The notes beneath the pieces are model-generated. The model did no database searches, had not been told where the DNA came from, and saw nothing but the letters and a program-made list of their open reading frames with translations. Below are positions 1-5,218 of a DNA stretch of 5,218 bases, piece after piece. How positions within the stretch are numbered: the stretch's first letter is position 1; the number at the start of each line of letters is the position of its first letter. The stretch lies in contig JAAZFW010000343.1 of NCBI GenBank assembly GCA_012511525.1, positions 1 through 5,218 of the forward strand, given 5' to 3'. A program made the translations under genes and the position numbers. The stretch is from Clostridiaceae bacterium. Its GTDB lineage: Bacteria; Bacillota; Clostridia; Saccharofermentanales; UBA5734.

Positions 1-438
1 GAGCCGGTCATGGCTCGCCTGATCGCCTCGATGGACAACCTGGCGCTGATCGTGCTGGATTACGAGGCCAACGCCGGTTACGACGGTCTGCGACAGACGC
101 TGCCGGCCTTTCTGGATATCCTGCGCGAAAACCGGCCCGACACCCCGATCCTGGTGCTGTCCAAACCACGCTATGCCCGGGAGCGGTTTGAGACAGCCCT
201 GCGCAAGGCCAGGCTGCAAGGTGCGGCCTTTCAGCGCGACCTGGTACGGGAGCGGCGCGAGCGGGGCGACACGCAGCTTCATTTCATGAACGGTGCCCGC
301 TTGCTGGGCCAGGACTTCGACCGGTGCAGCGTCGACGGGGTTCATCCGAACGACCTTGGATTTTGGCGCATGGCGCGGACTCTGGGCCCGGTCGTGAATC
401 GGCTCCTGCTTCGCAACGAGGACATCGGGCATGCCTGA
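1..438 (+). CDS. SGNH/GDSL-family hydrolase, 3' part (5' end outside window)
   Basis: The frame is open from the first base, so this is the C-terminal 145 residues of a longer protein. The ATG at position 10 has no ribosome binding site and lies inside conserved sequence, so it is not the start. Seen: a segment reading LIVLDYEANAG near residues 16-26, followed by PDTPILVLS, resembles the middle of the Lipase_GDSL_3 type of SGNH hydrolase, where an Asn (here N24) belongs to the oxyanion-hole block. The sequence DGVHPNDLGFWRMA (residues 112-125) is the closing SGNH block, with D112 and H115 as the likely catalytic Asp and His. The Ser-bearing GDS block would lie upstream and cannot be seen. Family members are esterases or deacetylases acting on acyl groups, often of carbohydrates; the substrate cannot be read here. 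The stop overlaps the start of the phosphatase gene by 8 bases, so the two are probably co-transcribed and coupled. Confidence 0.85.
   Translation, partial: EPVMARLIASMDNLALIVLDYEANAGYDGLRQTLPAFLDILRENRPDTPILVLSKPRYARERFETALRKARLQGAAFQRDLVRERRERGDTQLHFMNGARLLGQDFDRCSVDGVHPNDLGFWRMARTLGPVVNRLLLRNEDIGHA
418..422 (+). promoter_or_regulatory. Ribosome binding site for the phosphatase gene
   Basis: GAGGA lies 8 bases before the ATG at 431, within the last codons of the hydrolase gene. It supports the chosen start and the 8-base overlap (ATGCCTGA) between the two genes. Confidence 0.6.
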
Positions 439-1186
439 CCGCAACCGGCGCGGCTGTCCGCCCTTGCCGCTCGAAACGCTGTACAACGCCCGGGATCTTG
501 GCGGATTCCCGATCGGCGGGGGACGAACGACCGTCTGCGGCCGCTTTTTGCGCGCAGACGCCCCGGTTCGCCTCAGCCATGCGGACCGAAACACACTGGT
601 CGCCTACCCGGTCAGCGTCGTTATCGATCTGCGCAGCCGCAGCGAGATCCGTGACATGCCTCACCAGTTGAAAGGCCTGCCGGGCATCGCCTACCACCAC
701 ATCCCACTCCTGGGGGACGACCTGGGCCAGGATTTGGCGCGGCTGCAGCGGCACGCCGGCCAGGAGCGCCTGACCCTGGCAGACCTGTACCGCCATATGC
801 TCGACCAGTCGCAGGAAGCGATCGGATCTGTCATGACCGTTCTGGCCGGCGAGACAAGCGGCGCCCGCCTGTTCAACTGCTCGCACGGAAAAGACAGGAC
901 CGGCCTGATCGCCGCGTTGCTGCTCGGTCTGGTTGGTGTTTCCGCGGATGAGATCGTCGCCGATTACCAAGTCAGCGAAGTTTATTTGGAACCCTGGTTT
1001 CGCCATATTATCCGGCATGTCCCGCCAGGCGAGCGGCACTTTTTCCAGACGCCGGCCCGCTACATGCAGGAGACCCTCGCCCATCTGGCGCGGCAATACC
1101 GGTCAGCGGCCGATTACCTGCTGCGCTGCGGCGTATCCCGGGACAGCCAGAACCGGTTGGTCGCCCTGCTGACCGAGCGATCGTGA
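431..1186 (+). CDS. Tyrosine-phosphatase-like protein (CX5R, Y_phosphatase3 type)
   Basis: A 251-residue protein of the bacterial tyrosine/serine phosphatase family related to Mycobacterium PtpB and Listeria LipA. Seen: an N-terminal NARDLGG motif (residues 19-25, matching the family's N-F-R-D-L-G-G), GRFLRAD (37-43), VIDLRSRSE (64-72), and the P-loop NCSHGKDRTG (149-158), with C150 as nucleophile and R156 as phosphate-binding Arg. The Lys and Asp inside the loop are typical of this branch, whose members can act on phosphotyrosine, phosphoserine/threonine or phosphoinositides; the substrate here is unknown. The residue before the catalytic Cys is Asn rather than the usual His. No signal peptide or membrane segment is visible, so a cytoplasmic protein is likely. 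The ATG at 431 is preceded by GAGGA at 418-422 with 8 bases spacing, inside the end of the hydrolase gene. The length is normal for the family and the gene looks intact. Confidence 0.9.
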   Translation: MPDRNRRGCPPLPLETLYNARDLGGFPIGGGRTTVCGRFLRADAPVRLSHADRNTLVAYPVSVVIDLRSRSEIRDMPHQLKGLPGIAYHHIPLLGDDLGQDLARLQRHAGQERLTLADLYRHMLDQSQEAIGSVMTVLAGETSGARLFNCSHGKDRTGLIAALLLGLVGVSADEIVADYQVSEVYLEPWFRHIIRHVPPGERHFFQTPARYMQETLAHLARQYRSAADYLLRCGVSRDSQNRLVALLTERS

Positions 1187-1204
1187 AAAGGTTTTTATTC
1201 TTGA
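1187..1204. other. 18-base gap between converging genes, no clear terminator
   Basis: This is the only non-coding stretch between two genes in the window. It is AT-rich and contains a short A run followed by a T run (AAAAGGTTTTTA), but the loop would be only two bases, so it is not a plausible intrinsic hairpin. No strong GC stem followed by a T tract is seen on either strand close by. Termination may rely on Rho, on read-through with antisense overlap, or on a weak structure inside a coding end. Confidence 0.6.
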
Positions 1205-2506
1205 TTAGCCAAGCGTCAGTTCGATGCTGTCGATGATCTCGCCGGATAGGTTGAACCGGATCCGGACCGGACCGGCCTCGCTGGAGCCGCGGATGACATA
1301 GCCCGCCTCGCGGGCAAAGGGGTATTGCATAAGCAAAGCTTCGACCGAATCACCCGGACCCAGCCCCGAGCCGGTGCTGCAGATTTTATCGAACAGGTTC
1401 AAGTCGGTGATGACGCCGCTCCAGCGGCTATGGCGAAAGCAAGTGCCCTCCGCGCGCAGGGACAAGGCGCGATAGGTCAGGTTCAGATGCGACACACCGT
1501 TGGCGGCGGTCCTGCAAACCGTGTCGTCGTGCCGTTCCGGCGCCCCGATGATGCTTTCCAGGTCGTCTGAGCGGACCTGGACGGTTTCATCATCCTCAAC
1601 CTGCCCCAGTTGGAATAGATTCTTGCCTTGGTAGAAAACGACCAGGTCGTCGGGCTGGACGACTTCGGGCAGGATATCCTCGACCAAAAAGCGTCCGTCC
1701 GGCTGGCAGAGCAGTTCGATGTTTCTGCTGACCGCCTGGCTCTGGTCCGGGTTGATGATGCCGAACTCCTCGAAACCGATCCTGTCCATGCGGGCCTGTG
1801 TCAGGCGGAAGTCCTTGGCCTGGGACGTGATGTTGTTGCGGTAAAAGCCGATCAGGCGCTGTGCCCTGAGATCCAGGACGTCGTCCGAGTAAGGCTGGGT
1901 GGCCAGCAGAACGGCCAGCGCCTCCGCGTCGGAACGCTCCAGCGCGTCGAAATACAGCGTTGCCAGGTCGGCCAGGTCGAGCACCTTCCGGACCCAGGCC
2001 GCGAAAAGGTCGGGCGCCTGGCCCTCGACGGACCGGACGTAAACCGCGAACTTGCTTTCGCGGCGGCCGATCTCCTGGTAATGAATCCAAAATCCGGTCA
2101 GACCGCCCAGATCTTCCGGCTGCTCCGGCAGCTGGTCGGCGATTTCATCGCGGACCTGGTCACGTTCGTCCTGAGCCATATCGGAAAAGGAGGTGACCTG
2201 GCCGGACACGCCGCGTCTCAGAAACCGGATGTACTGCTGGAACTGGTCCAGGGTCAAACCGTCGCGCTGCTTATCCGGGATACTTTCATATACCTGATCG
2301 ATGGTCCCGTCATTCTTGATGGCGTCCGCGATTTTCTGGACCAGGTGGTGCACGCTGAGCGTGCCCGTGTTGGGCTGGCCCTGGCCCCAGGAACGGATCT
2401 TGTCGGAAAGGGCGTCGACCACGTTGCCATCCTGCCCGCTGCAGCCGCCAAGCAGCAGCGCGGCAGCAAGCAGAAGGCAAACCGTTGTCCGTCGCCATGC
2501 ATTCAT
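1205..2506 (-). CDS. Predicted lipoprotein of unknown function, coupled to sigH
   Basis: A 433-residue protein I cannot assign to a named family. Seen: a lipoprotein signal peptide with basic residues R5-R6, a hydrophobic stretch at about 9-19, and the lipobox LGGC ending at C22, so the mature protein should be lipid-anchored on the outer face of the cytoplasmic membrane. No other membrane segment is visible. Residues about 50-160 are mostly helical-looking and charged. Residues 177-265 contain LYFDALERSDAEALAVLL, a pattern common in secreted Firmicutes proteins with an NTF2-like or helical stalk module (inference). The C-terminal part, about 313-433, reads like the small repeated alpha/beta lipoprotein domain with 'GxxxGDS...' near 381-387 and a final beta-rich segment. 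Four Cys follow the anchor Cys (267, 331, 356, 376), so disulfides are possible. The ATG overlaps the sigH stop as ATGA, with GGAG 11 bases upstream. Last gene of its operon. Confidence 0.8.
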   Translation of the reverse strand: MNAWRRTTVCLLLAAALLLGGCSGQDGNVVDALSDKIRSWGQGQPNTGTLSVHHLVQKIADAIKNDGTIDQVYESIPDKQRDGLTLDQFQQYIRFLRRGVSGQVTSFSDMAQDERDQVRDEIADQLPEQPEDLGGLTGFWIHYQEIGRRESKFAVYVRSVEGQAPDLFAAWVRKVLDLADLATLYFDALERSDAEALAVLLATQPYSDDVLDLRAQRLIGFYRNNITSQAKDFRLTQARMDRIGFEEFGIINPDQSQAVSRNIELLCQPDGRFLVEDILPEVVQPDDLVVFYQGKNLFQLGQVEDDETVQVRSDDLESIIGAPERHDDTVCRTAANGVSHLNLTYRALSLRAEGTCFRHSRWSGVITDLNLFDKICSTGSGLGPGDSVEALLMQYPFAREAGYVIRGSSEAGPVRIRFNLSGEIIDSIELTLG

Positions 2507-3135
2507 GATTCATCACGCTCCGTTTGCTGTTTTCGCTGGCGGTACTGCAGGAATTTCCGACGTGCCCGGCCCAGCGCGTTGTCGACGGTCTTCTGCGGGA
2601 CCTCCAGGCAGGCGGCGATCTGCTTGTAGGTCAAACTTTGCAAAAACAGCAGCATCGACTGGCGTTCGAGCTGACTGAGTTCCTTTTGGACAAACCGCAT
2701 CAGATCCGTCAGCTCTTCCCGGTTGAGCAGCACCTGTTCCGGATTGGCTTCAGGCCGGGCCGGGATGAACGCGGCCGCCGGGATCGCCGTACCGTCCTCT
2801 GTTTCGTGCGCCAGGCTCTGCAGGGAAATCGAATGCGTCAGCATCTGGTGCTTGAGCCGCGCGGCCTTGCGGACGGCATCCGTGATCTGGGACATGATGC
2901 AGTAAGCCGCGAATGACGGAAAAGGCACCTCTTTTTCCGGCTTATAGGCCCGGATCGCCTTGTAAAGGCCGATCATGCCTTCTTGGATGACATCCTCCGC
3001 GTCGGCGCCGGCCATGTACATCACGGACGCCTTCTGCCGCACCAGACCCTTGTAGCGCGTCAGCAGCTGGTCGACCGCCAGGCTGTCTCCCCGGGCCGCC
3101 TGGTCCAGCAGGAGCTGGTCACTGGCCGCCGTCAC
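2503..3135 (-). CDS. sigH: RNA polymerase sigma factor SigH (Spo0H type)
   Basis: A 210-residue sigma-70 family factor, close to the 218 residues of Bacillus SigH. Seen: region 2 at about residues 24-98, with DAEDVIQEGMIGLYKAIR (45-62), nearly the same as the Bacillus sequence; a variable linker at 100-135; and region 4 with a helix-turn-helix at about 167-195 (SLTYKQIAACLEVPQKTVDN) for -35 recognition. Known of the family: SigH directs transition-state genes and, depending on species, competence or early sporulation genes. The GTG at 3135 is chosen because GGGAGAG lies 7 bases upstream and the Bacillus-like similarity begins just after it. An ATG at 3216 in the same frame would add 27 Ser/Pro/Arg-rich residues and nearly 100 bases of overlap with rlmB, with no family support. 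Its start overlaps rlmB by 17 bases and its stop overlaps the lipoprotein by 4. The regulon cannot be judged from here. Confidence 0.92.
   Translation of the reverse strand: MTAASDQLLLDQAARGDSLAVDQLLTRYKGLVRQKASVMYMAGADAEDVIQEGMIGLYKAIRAYKPEKEVPFPSFAAYCIMSQITDAVRKAARLKHQMLTHSISLQSLAHETEDGTAIPAAAFIPARPEANPEQVLLNREELTDLMRFVQKELSQLERQSMLLFLQSLTYKQIAACLEVPQKTVDNALGRARRKFLQYRQRKQQTERDES
2518..2521 (-). promoter_or_regulatory. Weak ribosome binding site for the lipoprotein gene
   Basis: GGAG (minus strand) sits 11 bases before the lipoprotein ATG, inside the last codons of sigH. The spacing is longer than ideal. Together with the ATGA stop/start overlap this suggests that translation depends partly on ribosomes finishing sigH. 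Confidence 0.45.
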
Positions 3136-3985
3136 GAACGCGCTCTCCCGTATCGGTGATGGCCGGCCGTTTGGCGGCGGCCTCGAAGACGATGATTCCG
3201 GCCGCGACAGCCGCATTCAGCGAGTTGACCTTGCCCCGCATGGGAATGGAAACCAAAAAGTCGCAATGCGCCCGCAAGGACGGGCTGATCCCCTCGCTCT
3301 CGCCGCCGATCAGGATGGCCAGCGGCCCGCTCCAATCGGCCTGGCGGTAGTCCAGGCTGGCCCCGGCGTCGGTTCCGGTGATCCAGAACCCCTGTTCCTT
3401 GAGGCGTTCGATCGTCTGGCTGAGGTTGGTGACCCGGCAGACGGGCACGTGCTCGATCGCGCCGGCCGACGCTTTTGCGACCGCCGCGTCCAGGCCGACC
3501 GAGCGCCGCTGCGGGATGACGACGCCGTGAACGCCGGCCGCGTCGGCGATGCGCAGAATCGAGCCCAGGTTGTAGCTCTCCTGCAGCTCGGCCAGGAGCA
3601 GGATGAAAGGCACGTCGCCTTTCTCGCGCACCGAAGACAGCAAATCGTCCAGGTCAGCGTATTCGTGGGCAGCCACCTGGGCGATGACCCCCTGGTGCGC
3701 ATGGGTCTCAGACATCTGGTCCAGGACCTGTCGATCCACCTCCAATATGACCGCGCCGGCCTCACGGGCCATGGCGACCAGGCGCAGCAACGCGGCGTCC
3801 GGCTTGTCTTCGCGCCGGGCGACCCAGACCTTGTTGATCGCGCGCCCGGCCTTGAGCGCCTCCTGGAGCGGGTTGCGCCCTTCCAGGCGGTCGGGCGAGC
3901 CGGACGGGCGTTCGGGCGTCGCCTCGTTTTTCGGGCGGCGCTCCTGCGCGCGGTTATGGTTTTGGGGTTCTGGTTTTCGTTTCAT
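3119..3985 (-). CDS. rlmB: 23S rRNA 2'-O-ribose methyltransferase, RlmB/TrmH family
   Basis: A 288-residue SPOUT-class RNA methyltransferase using S-adenosylmethionine. In E. coli the homologue methylates G2251 of 23S rRNA; the exact target here is inferred. Seen (numbering from the ATG at 3985): a basic, low-complexity tail (1-32); the substrate-binding domain beginning LEGRNPLQEAL (34-44); motif 1 with NLGSILR (139-145), including the conserved Asn and Arg; SVGLDAAVAKASAGA (162-176); motif 2 ILIGGESEGIS (224-234); and motif 3 SIPMRGKVNSLNAAVAAG (246-263), which forms the cofactor-binding knot. Motif 1 is unusual, reading LAELQESYN where relatives have LDxxxDPHN. The ATG is chosen because GAGGA lies 8 bases upstream; a TTG at 4000 would add five residues. 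It overlaps mrnC by 32 bases and sigH by 17. In many Firmicutes yacP follows rlmB; it is missing here. Confidence 0.92.
   Translation of the reverse strand: MKRKPEPQNHNRAQERRPKNEATPERPSGSPDRLEGRNPLQEALKAGRAINKVWVARREDKPDAALLRLVAMAREAGAVILEVDRQVLDQMSETHAHQGVIAQVAAHEYADLDDLLSSVREKGDVPFILLLAELQESYNLGSILRIADAAGVHGVVIPQRRSVGLDAAVAKASAGAIEHVPVCRVTNLSQTIERLKEQGFWITGTDAGASLDYRQADWSGPLAILIGGESEGISPSLRAHCDFLVSIPMRGKVNSLNAAVAAGIIVFEAAAKRPAITDTGERVRDGGQ
3143..3149 (-). promoter_or_regulatory. Ribosome binding site that sets the sigH start
   Basis: GGGAGAG (minus strand) is 7 bases before the GTG at 3135 and lies within the end of rlmB. It is the reason for preferring the GTG start over the in-frame ATG 81 bases further upstream. 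Confidence 0.7.
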
Positions 3986-4379
3986 GGTCTTCGTCCTCAA
4001 GGATTCGTGTCATCAGGTCGTCGAGGCGCTGTTCCCGGTCGCTCAGGGCCAGGTAGCCGATCAGGGCCTCCAGGCCGGTCGCCATCTGGTAATCCGCCGG
4101 ATCGGCGTGCCGTGAGCGGCTGGACGGCTGGCTGTTGCGGCCGCGCCGGTAGATGGACAGCTCATCCTCGCCCAGCAGCGGCAACAGCTTCTGGACGGCC
4201 TGTGCCTGGGCCTTGGCCCTGACCAGGCTGACAGAGCGGCGGTGCAGCTGGCCGGATTTCCCCAGGCAGCCGCGGCAGCTGTGCATCCGGACGTAGAGTT
4301 CATAGACGGCATCGCCGATGTACGCCAGCACGGAAACCGGCATTTCGCGCACGTCGCGGTCGATGACGGGCCATTTCAC
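3954..4379 (-). CDS. mrnC: Mini-ribonuclease III (MrnC)
   Basis: A 141-residue protein consisting of an RNase III catalytic domain without the double-stranded-RNA-binding domain. In Bacillus subtilis Mini-III trims the double-stranded stalk at the ends of 23S rRNA precursors, working on the assembling large subunit. Seen: LAYIGDAVYELYVR (18-31), the RNase III signature with D23 and E27; LHRRSVSLVRAKAQA (45-59); YRRGRN (76-81); and ADYQMATGLEALIGYL (94-109) with E103, the second acidic cluster for divalent metal. The length is normal for the family. It starts with GTG at 4379, overlapping the cysS stop as GTGA, with AAGGTG 8 bases upstream. Its C-terminal codons run 32 bases into rlmB. The cysS-mrnC-rlmB order is the usual Firmicutes arrangement and confirms the assignment. 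Confidence 0.95.
   Translation of the reverse strand: MKWPVIDRDVREMPVSVLAYIGDAVYELYVRMHSCRGCLGKSGQLHRRSVSLVRAKAQAQAVQKLLPLLGEDELSIYRRGRNSQPSSRSRHADPADYQMATGLEALIGYLALSDREQRLDDLMTRILEDEDHETKTRTPKP
3994..3998 (-). promoter_or_regulatory. Ribosome binding site that sets the rlmB start
   Basis: GAGGA (minus strand) lies 8 bases before the ATG at 3985. The alternative TTG at 4000 overlaps this site itself, which argues that 3985 is the true start. Confidence 0.7.
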
Positions 4380-5218
4380 GGGCGGCTCACCTTCGGTCCC
4401 TGGGGCGTGTCAGCCACGATGAATCCCAGGGCCTGGATCCGGGAACGCAGCTCGTCTGCCAGGGCGAAGTTGCGCGCCTGCTTGGCCTTGGTTCGCGCTT
4501 CGACGAGGGCCAGCACATCCTGCGGCACCGCATCGCGCCCGTCCTGGGCCAGCGGGTCCAGCCCCAGGACGCCGAGCAATTTGACGAGCGACGCGGACGC
4601 GGCTTCGAGAGGTGCGGCGGGCATGTCGGGAACGGCGGCGGCGGTGTTGGCCGCCCGGACCAGTTCAAAGATCGCCGCCAGGGCGTCAGCCGTGTTCAGA
4701 TCGTCGTCCATCGCGCGGACAAAATCCGTTTCAGCGCGGGCGATGGCCTCGGACAGCTGCTGCGCCTGTGCGGCGGACCCCTCCGCTTGCTCGGGTGCGT
4801 TTTTGGCGACAAACGCGAGGTTTTCCACGCAAGTCCGGATCCGGTTCCAGCCGTTTTCGGCAGAGCGGAGCAATTCGGTCGAGAAATTGATCGGCATGCG
4901 GTAATGGCTGCCGAGCATGAAAAAGCGCAGCACCGCGTACGGAAAATGCTGGGTCAAATCCCGGACCGTGAAAAAATTGCCGGCCGACTTGGACATCTTC
5001 TCCTGGTCCACGTTGATGAAGCCGTTGTGCAGCCAGTAGCGGACGAACGGCTTGCCGTTGGCCGACTCGCTTTGGGCGATCTCGTTCTCGTGGTGCGGAA
5101 AGATCAGGTCCTGGCCGCCGCCGTGGATGTCGATCGTGTCGCCCAGGTGCTGCTTGATCATGGCCGAGCACTCGATGTGCCAGCCGGGACGGCCTTCGCC
5201 CCAGGGGCTGGGCCAGGA
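4376..5218 (-). CDS. cysS: Cysteinyl-tRNA synthetase, C-terminal part (5' end outside window)
   Basis: Class I aminoacyl-tRNA synthetase charging tRNA-Cys with cysteine. The frame is open to the window edge, giving the last 280 residues, roughly 60 percent of a typical enzyme. Seen: SPWGEGRPGWHIECSAM (4-20), GGGQDLIFPHHENEIAQS (33-50), and the KMSKS loop at 74-78 (EKMSKSAGNFFTVRDL) that stabilises the adenylate transition state. C17, H42 and E46 match in identity and spacing three of the four zinc ligands known from the E. coli enzyme (C209, H234, E238), which select cysteine. DDDLNTADALAAIFELV, at about residue 155-175, belongs to the DALR-type anticodon-proximal helical domain, and the end, LADELRSRIQALGF, is the usual C-terminal helix. 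The HIGH motif and first zinc Cys lie outside the window. The ATG at 5161 is internal and is not a start. First visible gene of the minus-strand operon; its stop overlaps mrnC by 4 bases. Confidence 0.97.
   Translation of the reverse strand, partial: SWPSPWGEGRPGWHIECSAMIKQHLGDTIDIHGGGQDLIFPHHENEIAQSESANGKPFVRYWLHNGFINVDQEKMSKSAGNFFTVRDLTQHFPYAVLRFFMLGSHYRMPINFSTELLRSAENGWNRIRTCVENLAFVAKNAPEQAEGSAAQAQQLSEAIARAETDFVRAMDDDLNTADALAAIFELVRAANTAAAVPDMPAAPLEAASASLVKLLGVLGLDPLAQDGRDAVPQDVLALVEARTKAKQARNFALADELRSRIQALGFIVADTPQGPKVSRP
4388..4393 (-). promoter_or_regulatory. Ribosome binding site for mrnC
   Basis: AAGGTG (minus strand) lies 8 bases before the GTG at 4379, inside the end of cysS, and supports the non-ATG start and the 4-base overlap. 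Confidence 0.55.

Noticed and set aside
284..1096. 270-residue open frame on the minus strand opposite the hydrolase and phosphatase genes
   Set aside because: Antisense shadow of two recognised proteins, with no credible motif of its own.
1159..1197. Possible terminator: GGTC/GACC stem near 1159-1174 followed by a T run at 1193-1197
   Set aside because: The stem is only four pairs, with an eight-base loop, and is about 18 bases from the T run.
1255..1277. Short repeat-like CCGGA units
   Set aside because: They fall in codons for the lipoprotein's C-terminal strand and reflect Gly/Pro/Arg codon use at high GC; they do not extend outside it.
1628..2629. 333-residue open frame on the plus strand opposite the lipoprotein gene
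   Set aside because: It is antisense to an intact gene with signal peptide, lipobox and coupled start. Its translation shows no domain pattern, and long shadow frames are expected at this GC content.
3136..3216. 27-residue N-terminal extension of SigH from an ATG at 3216
   Set aside because: It lies wholly within rlmB, is Ser/Pro/Arg-rich out-of-frame translation, and a well-placed ribosome binding site supports the GTG at 3135.
3266..4222. 318-residue open frame on the plus strand opposite rlmB and mrnC
   Set aside because: Both genes beneath it are clearly recognised by conserved motifs; the antisense translation is Arg/Gly/Pro-rich and family-free.
4376..5161. cysS starting at the ATG at 5161
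   Set aside because: The reading frame and conserved CysRS sequence, including the zinc-binding Cys, continue upstream to the window edge.

Overview
The window looks like chromosomal DNA from a GC-rich member of the Bacillota, most likely a clostridial lineage. The main evidence is the order cysS - mrnC - rlmB - sigH on the minus strand, which is the conserved Firmicutes neighbourhood, and a sigma factor that resembles Bacillus SigH over its whole length. GTG starts and tightly overlapping genes are common here. I see no rRNA, tRNA, CRISPR array, insertion sequence or phage gene, and coding sequence fills almost the whole window.

Layout. Plus strand, 1-1186: the 3' part of an SGNH/GDSL hydrolase gene, overlapping by 8 bases a gene for a CX5R tyrosine-phosphatase-like protein. 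Next comes an 18-base gap between converging stop codons, with no convincing terminator. Minus strand, 5218 down to 1205: the 3' part of cysS (cysteinyl-tRNA synthetase), mrnC (Mini-RNase III, 23S rRNA maturation), rlmB/trmH-type 2'-O-ribose methyltransferase, sigH-type sigma factor, and a predicted lipoprotein of unknown function. All four junctions in this minus-strand run overlap (4, 32, 17 and 4 bases), so these genes are almost certainly one transcript with coupled translation.

How the genes fit together. cysS, mrnC and rlmB serve translation and ribosome maturation. SigH in the model species drives transition-state, competence or early sporulation genes. Two things depart from the familiar arrangement. 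The yacP (NYN-domain) gene that commonly sits between rlmB and sigH is absent. In addition, an uncharacterised 433-residue lipoprotein is translationally coupled to the end of sigH, where rpmG-secE-nusG or unrelated genes would be expected in model Firmicutes. The hydrolase-phosphatase pair is a separate converging unit with no evident link to the housekeeping run.

I found no clear evidence of an undescribed defence or mobile system. The most interesting element is the sigH-coupled lipoprotein.
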